NCBI GenBank assembly: GCA_004195315.1 | Contig: SDWL01000114.1 | Location: forward strand, 1-6,729 | Reading direction: 5' to 3' | Source: Lutibacter sp. | GTDB lineage: Bacteria; Bacteroidota; Bacteroidia; Flavobacteriales; Flavobacteriaceae | DNA: 6,729 nt | In this document: positions 1 to 6,710 of the stretch, piece after piece | How the letters are laid out: every line of letters starts with the position of its first letter | Numbering within the stretch: position 1 is the first letter of the stretch | Notes under the pieces: generated by a model | What the model was told of the DNA's origin: nothing | Seen by the model: the letters and a program-made list of their open reading frames with translations, nothing else | The model's database searches: none | Made by a program: the position numbers and the translations under genes

Positions 1-2
1 AA

Positions 3-623
3 AATAAAATAACATTTACTGAAGGAAAATTAACCAATTTTGATGCAGTTATTGCTACAGGTAGTAACAATACTGCTCGTTATTTTGAACACTATTTTGG
101 AAAATATCCAAACATCATAAGAAATAATAGAAATTCTGTAGCCATTTTAACAGGAAATGAAACTCAAGAAGAATTGGAAGGTTTGGGTGAAGATATTTTT
201 CAATATTTTGGTTTAGGTTGCAGAAGTGTTTCAAAAATTTATGTGCCAAAAAATTACAATTTTGAATCACTTTTTAAAGCATTGTATAAATTCAACGATA
301 TTATAAACTATAAAAAATACGAAAACAATTACGATTATAATAAAGCTGTATATTTAATGAGTTTATTTAAATTACAAGAAAATGGTTTTATTATGTTGAA
401 AGAAGATGAAAGTTTTGCCTCACCAATTGCAACCTTATTCTATGAATATTATGATTCTTTCAATAATTTAACAAAAAAATTAGCAACTGAAAAAGAAAAA
501 ATTCAATGTATTGCATGTAACGAAAACGATGCGAATTTTGTAAAATTGGGACAAACCCAACACCCTGAATTGTGGGACTATGCTGATGGTATTGACACTC
601 TCGAGTTTTTGTTAAATAAATAA
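3..623 (+). CDS. Acyl-CoA reductase, LuxC-like (5' end outside window)
   Basis: The frame is open from the left edge, so the start lies outside the window; 206 C-terminal residues are visible. They match the LuxC/acyl-CoA reductase family (PF05893), an aldehyde-dehydrogenase-fold enzyme that reduces acyl-CoA or acyl thioesters to aldehydes with NADPH. Seen here: the nucleotide-binding stretch FDAVIATGSNNTARYFEHYF near visible residues 14-33, the segment GLGCRSVSK whose Cys (codon 219-221) is the likely acyl-accepting nucleophile, and the family C-terminus with GQTQHPELWDYADGIDTLEF. Flavobacterial members are about 350 residues, so roughly 145 are missing. No luxAB or luxDE genes are visible, so a bioluminescence role is not implied and the natural acyl substrate is unknown. 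An 83-base gap separates it from serC. A TTG at 174 is internal and is not the start. The family call is firm; the substrate is not. Confidence 0.85.
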   Translation, partial: NKITFTEGKLTNFDAVIATGSNNTARYFEHYFGKYPNIIRNNRNSVAILTGNETQEELEGLGEDIFQYFGLGCRSVSKIYVPKNYNFESLFKALYKFNDIINYKKYENNYDYNKAVYLMSLFKLQENGFIMLKEDESFASPIATLFYEYYDSFNNLTKKLATEKEKIQCIACNENDANFVKLGQTQHPELWDYADGIDTLEFLLNK

Positions 624-639
624 CACATTTTTACATTTA
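608..639 (+). promoter_or_regulatory. Possible Bacteroidota-type promoter for serC-serA
   Basis: In the 83-base gap before serC, TTTG (608-611, inside the end of the upstream gene) and TACATTTA (632-639) are 20 bases apart. This resembles the Bacteroidota pattern of a -33 TTG and a -7 TAnnTTTG, with one mismatch in the -7 box. A second candidate is TTG at 672-674 plus TATTTTTA at 692-699 (spacer 17), also one mismatch, which would give an almost leaderless mRNA. In such AT-rich DNA either match could be chance. No convincing terminator hairpin was seen in this gap, so read-through from the reductase gene is also possible. Confidence 0.25.
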
Positions 640-706
640 AAATAGGTCCTTTAACTCTTTTTTTACGAAATTTGCTTAACATTTTAATTCCTATTTTTAA
701 ATAACA

Positions 707-1777
707 ATGAAAAAACATAATTTTAGCGCAGGTCCTTGTATTTTACCACAAGAAGTTTTAAAAAAATCAGCTGAAGCTGTAATTGATTTCAACGGTTTAG
801 GTTTATCTTTAATTGAAATTTCGCATCGAAGTAAAGACTTTGTTGACGTCATGGAAAAAGCACGTAGTTTAGTAAAGGAATTACTAAACTTACCCGATGG
901 ATATTCAGTATTATTTTTACAAGGTGGAGCAAGCCTTGAATTTTTAATGACTCCTTATAATTTATTAAAAGAAGGTGGGAAAGCAGCCTATATTGACACT
1001 GGTGTTTGGGCAGCAAAAGCTGTTAAAGAAGCTAAGTTATTAGGTGATATTGAAGTAATTGCTTCCTCTAAAGATAAAGTTTACAACTATATTCCTAAAA
1101 ACTATACAATTCCTACTAATGTAGATTATGTACATTGTACTTCAAACAATACTATTTATGGAACTCAAATAAAGGAATTCCCAAAAACAGATAGTTTATT
1201 AGTATGTGATATGAGTTCTGATATTTTTTCACGAGTATTAGATTTTTCAAAGTTTGATTTAATTTATGCAGGAGCACAAAAAAATATGGGACCTGCTGGT
1301 ACAACTTTAGTAGTTGTAAAAGATGAAATTTTAGGAAAAACCGGTCGTACAATTCCAGCTATGCTAGATTACCAATCGCATATAAAAGCAGACAGTATGT
1401 TTAATACACCTGCTGTTTTTCCTGTATATGTTTCTATGCTAACTTTAGAATGGATAAAAGGTTTAGGAGGAATTCAGGCAATTGAAAAATTGAATGATGC
1501 AAAAGCTGAACTATTATATAATGAAATTGATAGAAATCCACATTTTAAAGGATTTGCTAAAAATGAAGACCGTTCATTAATGAATGTAACTTTTAACCTA
1601 ACTAATGAAGCTGACAAAGAAGCATTTGACAAACTTTGGAATGCGGCTGGAATAAGCGGAATTAAGGGCCATAGATCAGTTGGTGGTTACAGAGCAAGTA
1701 TTTACAATGCAATGCCAATAGAAAGTGTAAAAATATTAGTTGATGCAATGCAACAACTAGAAAAACAATTTTCATAA
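707..1777 (+). CDS. serC: Phosphoserine aminotransferase
   Basis: SerC is a cytoplasmic PLP enzyme that transfers an amino group from glutamate to 3-phosphohydroxypyruvate, giving O-phosphoserine. In many bacteria it also serves the PdxF step of vitamin B6 synthesis. The 356-residue length is normal for the family. Visible landmarks: N-terminal HNFSAGPCILP, the substrate-phosphate segment EISHRS (His40-Arg41), LQGGAS near 71-76, Trp101 expected to stack on the PLP ring, CDMSSD with Asp168 for the pyridine nitrogen, the Schiff-base lysine K192 in AGAQKNMGPAG, and the C-terminal KGHRSVGGYRAS with a phosphate-binding arginine. The ATG at 707 places the family N-terminus correctly and sits in the A-rich, SD-free context usual for Flavobacteriia. 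serA follows after 18 bases, so the pair is almost certainly cotranscribed. Nothing is missing or broken. Confidence 0.96.
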   Translation: MKKHNFSAGPCILPQEVLKKSAEAVIDFNGLGLSLIEISHRSKDFVDVMEKARSLVKELLNLPDGYSVLFLQGGASLEFLMTPYNLLKEGGKAAYIDTGVWAAKAVKEAKLLGDIEVIASSKDKVYNYIPKNYTIPTNVDYVHCTSNNTIYGTQIKEFPKTDSLLVCDMSSDIFSRVLDFSKFDLIYAGAQKNMGPAGTTLVVVKDEILGKTGRTIPAMLDYQSHIKADSMFNTPAVFPVYVSMLTLEWIKGLGGIQAIEKLNDAKAELLYNEIDRNPHFKGFAKNEDRSLMNVTFNLTNEADKEAFDKLWNAAGISGIKGHRSVGGYRASIYNAMPIESVKILVDAMQQLEKQFS

Positions 1778-1795
1778 CTAAAAAAATAAACAAAA

Positions 1796-2746
1796 ATGAA
1801 AGTATTAGCAAATGACGGTATCGCTACAAGTGGTGTTATGGAACTTGAAGAAGCAGGTTTTTCAGTTGATTTAAATACAATTCCTCAAGATCAACTTGTT
1901 GAATATTTAAATAAAAATGAAATTTCAGTGCTACTTGTAAGAAGTGCTACTCAAGTTAGAAAAGATATTATTGACAATTGCCCTTCGTTAAAAATTATTG
2001 GACGTGGTGGTGTTGGAATGGACAATATTGATGTTGATTATGCAAAAGAAAAAGGACTTAAAGTAATAAACACACCTGCTGCTTCTTCACATTCAGTAGC
2101 TGAACTTGTTTTTGCTCATTTATTTGGAATGGCTCGTTTTTTACACGAATCTAATAGAAATATGCCTTTAGAAGGAGATTCTAAATTTAAAAATTTAAAA
2201 AAATCTTATGCAAAAGGAACTGAATTAAGAGGTAAAACTCTTGGTTTAATTGGATTTGGAAGAATTGGACAAGCTACAGCCAAAATTGGTTTAAGCCTAG
2301 GTATGAAAGTTGTTGCTTATGATCCTTATTTGGATTCAGCAAATTTAGAACTTCAATTTTTTGACCACCAAACATTGTTCTTCAAAATAAATACAATTAC
2401 AAAAGAAGAAGTTTTAAAACAATCAGATTTTATATCGTTGCACGTTCCTTCACAAAAGGAATATGTAATTTCAACCAAAGAATTTGAAATTATGAAAGAT
2501 GGTGCTTTTATTGTAAATGCTGCTCGTGGTGGTGTTATTGATGAAGTTGCATTAGTTGCGGCAATAGAAAATGGTAAAATTTCAGGTGGAGCACTTGATG
2601 TTTTTGAAAATGAACCTAAACCTGAAATTCAATTATTAATGAATGCTAATCTATCTTTAACTCCACATATTGGAGCTGCTACTGGTGAAGCACAAGATAG
2701 AATTGGAACAGAATTAGCACATCAAATTATTGAAATTTTAAAATAA
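1796..2746 (+). CDS. serA: D-3-phosphoglycerate dehydrogenase, short form without ACT domain
   Basis: Member of the D-2-hydroxyacid dehydrogenase family. By its position beside serC it is assigned to the first step of serine synthesis: NAD-dependent oxidation of 3-phosphoglycerate to 3-phosphohydroxypyruvate. At 316 residues it has the catalytic and nucleotide-binding domains only. Visible: the substrate-loop segment IIGRGGVGMDNID (68-80), the Rossmann motif GFGRIG (153-158) with Asp176 after the second strand suggesting NAD preference, and the catalytic set Arg244 (NAARGGVIDE), Glu273 (ENEP) and His291 (TPHIGAAT). A loop of about 20 residues near 180-200 (SANLELQFFDHQTLFFKINT) is longer than in many relatives but is usual for flavobacterial copies. 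There is no C-terminal ACT or ASB domain, so the serine feedback site of long-form SerA is absent. By sequence alone another 2-hydroxyacid substrate cannot be excluded; the context makes SerA most likely. Confidence 0.93.
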   Translation: MKVLANDGIATSGVMELEEAGFSVDLNTIPQDQLVEYLNKNEISVLLVRSATQVRKDIIDNCPSLKIIGRGGVGMDNIDVDYAKEKGLKVINTPAASSHSVAELVFAHLFGMARFLHESNRNMPLEGDSKFKNLKKSYAKGTELRGKTLGLIGFGRIGQATAKIGLSLGMKVVAYDPYLDSANLELQFFDHQTLFFKINTITKEEVLKQSDFISLHVPSQKEYVISTKEFEIMKDGAFIVNAARGGVIDEVALVAAIENGKISGGALDVFENEPKPEIQLLMNANLSLTPHIGAATGEAQDRIGTELAHQIIEILK

Positions 2747-2767
2747 TTTTGTTTTAAATATAATTTT

Positions 2768-2797
2768 AAAAAGACTGTTAATTTAACAGTCTTTTTT
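2768..2797 (+). terminator. Intrinsic terminator of the serC-serA unit
   Basis: A near-perfect inverted repeat begins 21 bases after the serA stop. Bases 2768-2780 (AAAAAGACTGTTA) pair with 2784-2796 (TAACAGTCTTTTT), a 13-bp stem with a 3-base loop, and the 3' arm runs into a T-tract (2792-2797). The flanking A and T runs make it symmetric, so it could act in both directions, although no gene converges on it here. It separates serC-serA from the DUF1015 unit. Confidence 0.88.
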
Positions 2798-2820
2798 AGT
2801 TTAAAAAAAATCAAAAAGTG

Positions 2821-2828
2821 TAACTTTG
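2821..2828 (+). promoter_or_regulatory. Bacteroidota -7 promoter element for the DUF1015-yggS unit
   Basis: TAACTTTG is an exact match to the Bacteroidota -7 consensus TAnnTTTG. It lies 35 bases before the DUF1015 ATG and just after the serA terminator, where a promoter is expected. No clear TTG was found 17-23 bases upstream; that stretch is A/T-rich and overlaps the terminator T-tract. Transcription would start near 2833-2837, giving a leader of about 30 bases. Confidence 0.5.
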
Positions 2829-2863
2829 AAATTTAAAAATGTTGAACAATAAATTTAAATAAT

Positions 2864-4114
2864 ATGGCAATTATTAAACCCTTTAAAGGACTTCGTCCAC
2901 CAACAAATATAGTAGAAGAAGTATCTTGTTTACCGTACGATGTTATGAATTCTGAAGAAGCTACAAAAATGGCTGAAGGTAAAAAAGCATCATTATTACG
3001 CATTACACGTGCAGAAATTGAATTTGACAAAAATACTGACTCTCACGATAAAAAAGTGTATTTACATGCAAGATCAAACTTCGATACTTTTCAAGAAAAA
3101 GGTTATTTAATACAAGATGGTGAGCCTAAATATTACATTTATGCACAAACAATGAACAACAAAACGCAATATGGAATTGTAGGCGCTGCTTCTTGTCAAG
3201 ATTATGTAGATGGAATCATTAAAAAACATGAATTAACTCGTCCAGATAAAGAAGAAGATCGCAAAGTACTTTCAAGAATATTAGAGGCTAACATAGAACC
3301 TGTATTTTTTACGTATAGAGCAGTTTCTGAAATTGATGAAATTGTTTCGGATATAACTTCTAACAATGAACCAGAATATGATTTTACAGCTGAAGATGGC
3401 TTTGGACATCATTTTTGGGTTATAGATGATGCTTCAATTAACAAAAAAATAGAACAACTTTTTGAAGAAAAAGTTCCTTTTACTTATGTTGCTGACGGAC
3501 ATCATAGAACTGCTGCTGCTGCTGGAATGAGTGCTGAATTTAGTGCTAAAAACCCAAATCACACTGGTAATGAAGATTATAACTTCTTTATGGCGGTGCA
3601 TTTCCCAGATAATCAGCTTCAAATTATTGATTATAACCGTGTTGTAAAAGATTTAAACGGATTAACTACAGATGAATTTATAGCTAAAGTTGGAGAAAAT
3701 TTTATCATTACTGAAATTAGTGAAACCATAGTAAAACCTTCAAAATTACATGATTTTTCTATGTATGTTAATGAAAAATGGGTTGGTTTAACAGCTAAAG
3801 AAGGTACATTTAACGATAATAATCCTATTGATAGTTTAGACGTTAGTGTTTTATCAAAATACATTTTAGAACCAATTTTAAATATAAAAGATTTAAGAAC
3901 AGACACTAGAATTGAATTTGTTGGAGGTATTAGAGGTTTAGGTGAATTAAGCAAACATGTTGATAATGGCGATATGGCTGTTGCTTTTGCATTGTTTCCT
4001 GTTAGCATGAATCAATTAATGAATATCGCAGACACAGGTAATATTATGCCGCCTAAAGTAACTTGGTTTGAACCAAAATTACGTTCAGGTTTAGTCATCA
4101 ATAAAATAAATTAA
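2864..4114 (+). CDS. DUF1015 family protein, possible serine/phosphoserine-related enzyme
   Basis: This 416-residue protein belongs to the DUF1015 family (PF06245, COG4198), which has no firmly established function that I know of. Family landmarks: the N-terminal MAIIKPFKGLRPP, SCLPYDVMN (21-29), the segment KHELTRPDKEEDR (121-133) with conserved His, Glu, Thr and Arg, and YVADGHHRTAAAA (208-220) containing DGHHR at 211-215. That last motif looks like the DGHHR/GERR box of the ParB/sulfiredoxin fold, in which SerK and SbnI act as free-serine kinases. It lies directly downstream of serC-serA, behind its own promoter-like element. No signal peptide or membrane segment is seen, so it should be cytoplasmic. 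A short (GCT)4 run encodes Ala217-220 within the motif region. Family assignment is firm; the serine kinase idea is inference from motif and context. Confidence 0.9.
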   Translation: MAIIKPFKGLRPPTNIVEEVSCLPYDVMNSEEATKMAEGKKASLLRITRAEIEFDKNTDSHDKKVYLHARSNFDTFQEKGYLIQDGEPKYYIYAQTMNNKTQYGIVGAASCQDYVDGIIKKHELTRPDKEEDRKVLSRILEANIEPVFFTYRAVSEIDEIVSDITSNNEPEYDFTAEDGFGHHFWVIDDASINKKIEQLFEEKVPFTYVADGHHRTAAAAGMSAEFSAKNPNHTGNEDYNFFMAVHFPDNQLQIIDYNRVVKDLNGLTTDEFIAKVGENFIITEISETIVKPSKLHDFSMYVNEKWVGLTAKEGTFNDNNPIDSLDVSVLSKYILEPILNIKDLRTDTRIEFVGGIRGLGELSKHVDNGDMAVAFALFPVSMNQLMNIADTGNIMPPKVTWFEPKLRSGLVINKIN

Positions 4115-4118
4115 TTTA

Positions 4119-4787
4119 GTGAGCATAAAAAATAATATCCATTCAATATTAAACTCAATTCCTGAAAATGTTTCTTTAATTGCGGTATCTAAAACGAAAC
4201 CAGTTTCTACTATTTTAGAAGCATACAATGCTGGTCAAAGAGCTTTTGGCGAAAATAAAATTCAGGAAATGGCCAGTAAGTATGAGGAACTTCCTAAAGA
4301 TATTGAATGGCATATGATTGGGCATTTACAAAGCAATAAAGTGAAGCACATGGCACATTTTGTGCATTTAATTCACGGTGTAGATAGCTTTAAAACTTTA
4401 ATTGAAATAAACAAACAAGCTTTAAAACATAACAGAATTATTAACTGTTTACTTCAGCTAAAAATAGCTAAAGAAGACACAAAATTTGGTTTATCAAAAT
4501 TAGATTTAGAACACATTGTTTCTTCTGAAGAATTTACTAATTTAAAAAATATTAATATCAAAGGTTTCATGGGAATGGCAACCTTTACTAAGGATAAATC
4601 AATTATAAGAGCTGAATTTAAAGCACTTCAAAATATTAATAGTATATTTCAAAAATCTAACACTTTTAATTTTAACCCATCAATTGTCTCTTTGGGAATG
4701 AGTGACGATTATAAAATTGCCATTGAAGAAGGAAGTACTATGATTAGAGTTGGGAGTTTAATTTTTGGAGAAAGAAACTATTTGTAA
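4119..4787 (+). CDS. yggS: YggS/PLPBP family pyridoxal-phosphate homeostasis protein (GTG start)
   Basis: A cytoplasmic single-domain protein with the fold of the alanine racemase N-terminal domain. The family (YggS, PipY, YlmE, PLPBP; TIGR00044) binds PLP and keeps vitamin B6 pools and amino/keto acid balance in order; no catalytic activity is established. The 222 residues are a full-length copy. Seen here: PLP lysine K25 in LIAVSKTKP, FGENKIQEM, EWHMIGHLQSNKVKHM, GFMGMATF, and the C-terminal phosphate-binding block SLGMSDDYKIAIEEGSTMIRVG followed by IFGER. The GTG at 4119 is the only sensible start: an in-frame TAA lies at 4107, and GTG gives the usual N-terminal length. It begins 4 bases after the DUF1015 stop, so the two genes are probably translationally coupled. 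Having it beside a PLP enzyme operon (serC) fits its role. Confidence 0.94.
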   Translation: MSIKNNIHSILNSIPENVSLIAVSKTKPVSTILEAYNAGQRAFGENKIQEMASKYEELPKDIEWHMIGHLQSNKVKHMAHFVHLIHGVDSFKTLIEINKQALKHNRIINCLLQLKIAKEDTKFGLSKLDLEHIVSSEEFTNLKNINIKGFMGMATFTKDKSIIRAEFKALQNINSIFQKSNTFNFNPSIVSLGMSDDYKIAIEEGSTMIRVGSLIFGERNYL

Positions 4788-4788
4788 T

Positions 4789-5838
4789 TTGTACGCAATA
4801 TTAGACATAGAAACTACTGGAGGTCAATTTAATGAAGAAGGTATTACTGAAATAGCTATTTATAAATTTGACGGTCATCAAATTGTAGATCAATTTGTAA
4901 GTCTCGTTAATCCTGAAAGAGAGATACAACCATTTGTTGTAAACTTAACCGGTATAAATAGTGGAATGCTTAAAAATGCACCTAAGTTTTTTGAAGTTGC
5001 AAAACGTATTGTCGAAATAACTGAAGATTGTGTTATTGTTGCTCATAATGCTAGTTTTGACAATAGAATTTTAACCACTGAGTTTAGACGTTTAGGATTT
5101 ACTTTCGAACGTAAGACATTGTGTACTGTTGAATTAAGTAAAAAATTAATACCTGACCTTGAATCATATAAGTTAGGAAGATTATGTAGATCTTTAGGTA
5201 TTCCAGTCTCAAGCCGTCACAGAGCTGATGGTGATGCAATTGCAACAGTTCAACTATTTAAATTATTGCTTAATAAAGATGCAGATAAAGAAATAGTAAA
5301 ACAAGCTATAAAAATTGAAACATCAAGAACTTTAGCTCCAAAATTACTTTCTATTCTAGATGAATTGCCAACAAAAACCGGACTATTTTATATTCATAAT
5401 AACACAAGAACTATTCTTTATATTGGCAAAGGGAAAAACATTAAAAAAACAGTAAACCAATTATTTTTAAAAACTACAAAAAGAGCTAAATTTCTACAAA
5501 AAAGTGTTATAACCGTCTCCTATGAAATAACTGGAAATGAGCTTATTGCACAACTTAAATATACCGAAGAAATACTCATAAACAAACCTCAATATAATTT
5601 TAAAACAAAAACTAAGGTAAACACTATTGAATTTAGTAATGAAAACTTATTGGTAATTGATAAAGGAAGATCTTATGGTGAAAAATCTGTTTTATTAATT
5701 GAAAACAATGAATTCAAAGGTTTTGATTTTAACTTGGGAGAAAAAGCATTTAGGTATGGTATCAAAAATCCTAACGATGTAAAAGATAATCAAAAAGATC
5801 TACAAACTGTTGTTGGGAAGTTCCTAAACAAAGAAGGT
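4789..5838 (+). CDS. DEDDh exonuclease plus GIY-YIG domain protein (C-terminus lost in chimera)
   Basis: The start is TTG at 4789, one base after the yggS stop; it gives the family N-terminus (M)YAILDIETTGG, and the in-frame TAA at 4759 leaves little room for another. Residues 1-165 form a DnaQ-like 3'-5' exonuclease domain with a full DEDDh set: Asp6 and Glu8, Asp91 in AHNASFD, His144 and Asp149 in HRADGD. Residues about 190-270 resemble the UvrC/Cho-type GIY-YIG domain (TGLFYIHN, LYIGKGKNIKK, NKPQYN), but the expected catalytic residues look replaced: Phe200 for Tyr, Thr221 for Arg, Tyr258 for Glu. The cysteine-bearing middle segment I expect in flavobacterial relatives is absent; the chain passes from NFKTKTK to ENLLVIDKGR. 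The C-terminal part (to about residue 348) still looks like the family. A role in DNA repair or proofreading is inferred. The frame then continues into unrelated protein sequence, so the true stop is not present. Confidence 0.85.
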
Positions 5839-5850
5839 GAAGTAACAGAT
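5820..5850. other. Probable chimeric junction between two unrelated genomes
   Basis: The reading frame opened at 4789 has no stop to 6729, but its content changes here. Up to about 5832 it matches the exonuclease family C-terminus (DNQKDLQ then KFLNK). After that a charged linker (EGEVTDTKKEEK) leads straight into the mature start of a TAXI solute-binding protein. Several 60-base lines before this point hand-count to about 23-30% GC, and most lines after 5880 to about 32-45%. A cytoplasmic nuclease fused to an extracytoplasmic binding protein without a signal peptide makes no biological sense, and the contig ends in adapter. The exact join cannot be fixed by eye. Confidence 0.75.
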
Positions 5851-6710
5851 ACTAAAAAAGAAGAAAAACAATTTATAACTATTGCAACTGGTGGTAGCTC
5901 TGGTGCATATTTTGCATTAGGTGGCACAGTATCAACCTTATTAAATGAAAAAGTAGACTATATTAACTCGTCAGTACAATCAACAGGTGCATCTGCAGTT
6001 AACTCAACACTAATTGGAGAAGGTAAAGCAGATATTGCTTTTGCAATGAACGACGTAGTTAACTATGCATATACAGGTACAGAATCATTTGTTGAAAAAG
6101 GAAAAGTTGAAAACTTAAGAGGTATAGCATCTTTATATCCTAACTTTGTTCAGGCAATAACTTTAGAACGTTCTGGTATCGAAAATGTTGGAGACCTTAA
6201 GGGTAAAAAAGTTGGTGTTGGTGCTCCGGGTAGTGGTACAGAAGTAAATGCAAGACAAATACTTGCAGCATACGGCCTAACTTATGACGATATTGACGAA
6301 GATTTTTTATCTTATTCAGAAGCAGTTGAACAAATGAAAAATGGGGCTATTGATGCAGCTTTCTTAACATCTGGTATTCCTAATGCAGCAATTATGGATT
6401 TATCAACAACTAAAGACGTAAAGATTATTACTATTGAAAAAGAGAAAATTGAAGCACTTGCAAAGGATTATCCTTTCTATAGCTCAGAGCTAATTCCAGC
6501 TGACACATATGGAAACGCAGAACCAGTAGAAACAGCAGCAGTAATGACTCTACTTGTTACAAGAGCTGAACTGTCAGATGATACAGTTTATGATATTACA
6601 AAAGCAATTTTCGAAAATCTTGACTCAATGGCTGCAACTCATGCATCTGGTAAGAAAATTAAATTAGAAAACGTAAAAATTGGTATGCCAATTCCTTTAC
6701 ATCCAGGAGC
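5839..6710 (+). CDS. TAXI-family TRAP transporter solute-binding protein, fragment lacking both ends
   Basis: About 290 residues of a TRAP-transporter substrate-binding protein of the TAXI type (TIGR02122). These are secreted or lipid-anchored proteins that deliver small acids to a DctQ/DctM-type permease. Seen: the mature N-terminus FITIATGGSSGAYFALGG, GKADIAFAMNDV, NLRGIASLYPNFVQAIT, the hinge-side motif GKKVGVGAPGSGTEVNAR, GAIDAAFLTSGIP, and the C-terminal MPIPLHPGA. The signal peptide or lipobox and the last 10-20 residues are missing; the former is replaced by exonuclease sequence and the latter is cut off by adapter. No start codon of its own is expected here. GC content and frequent GCA and GGT codons differ from the upstream genes and suggest another organism, perhaps a Firmicutes- or Fusobacteria-like anaerobe (weak inference). 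The substrate cannot be told. TAXI identity is firm; its linkage to this locus is doubtful. Confidence 0.85.

Noticed and set aside
174..623. A 149-residue gene starting at TTG 174
   Set aside because: The same frame is open upstream to position 3 and encodes conserved LuxC family sequence there, so 174 is internal.
645..664. Terminator after the acyl-CoA reductase (AGGTCCT followed by a T run)
   Set aside because: The palindrome AGGNCCT has no loop and the flanks do not pair, so no stable hairpin forms despite the T run.
2839..2862. Seven-codon leader ORF (ATG TTG AAC...) ending one base before the DUF1015 start
   Set aside because: It is very short, lacks regulatory codon content or hairpins, and such ORFs arise by chance in AT-rich DNA.
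3511..3522. (GCT)4 repeat as a phase-variable tract
   Set aside because: Four trinucleotide units are too few for slippage, and changes would only alter the number of alanines without shifting frame.
3631..4008. Minus-strand ORF of 125 codons inside the DUF1015 gene
   Set aside because: It is antisense to a well-recognised protein, has no family resemblance, and has the composition of a shadow frame. The same holds for minus-strand ORFs at 1152-1352, 2833-3030 and 3434-3622.
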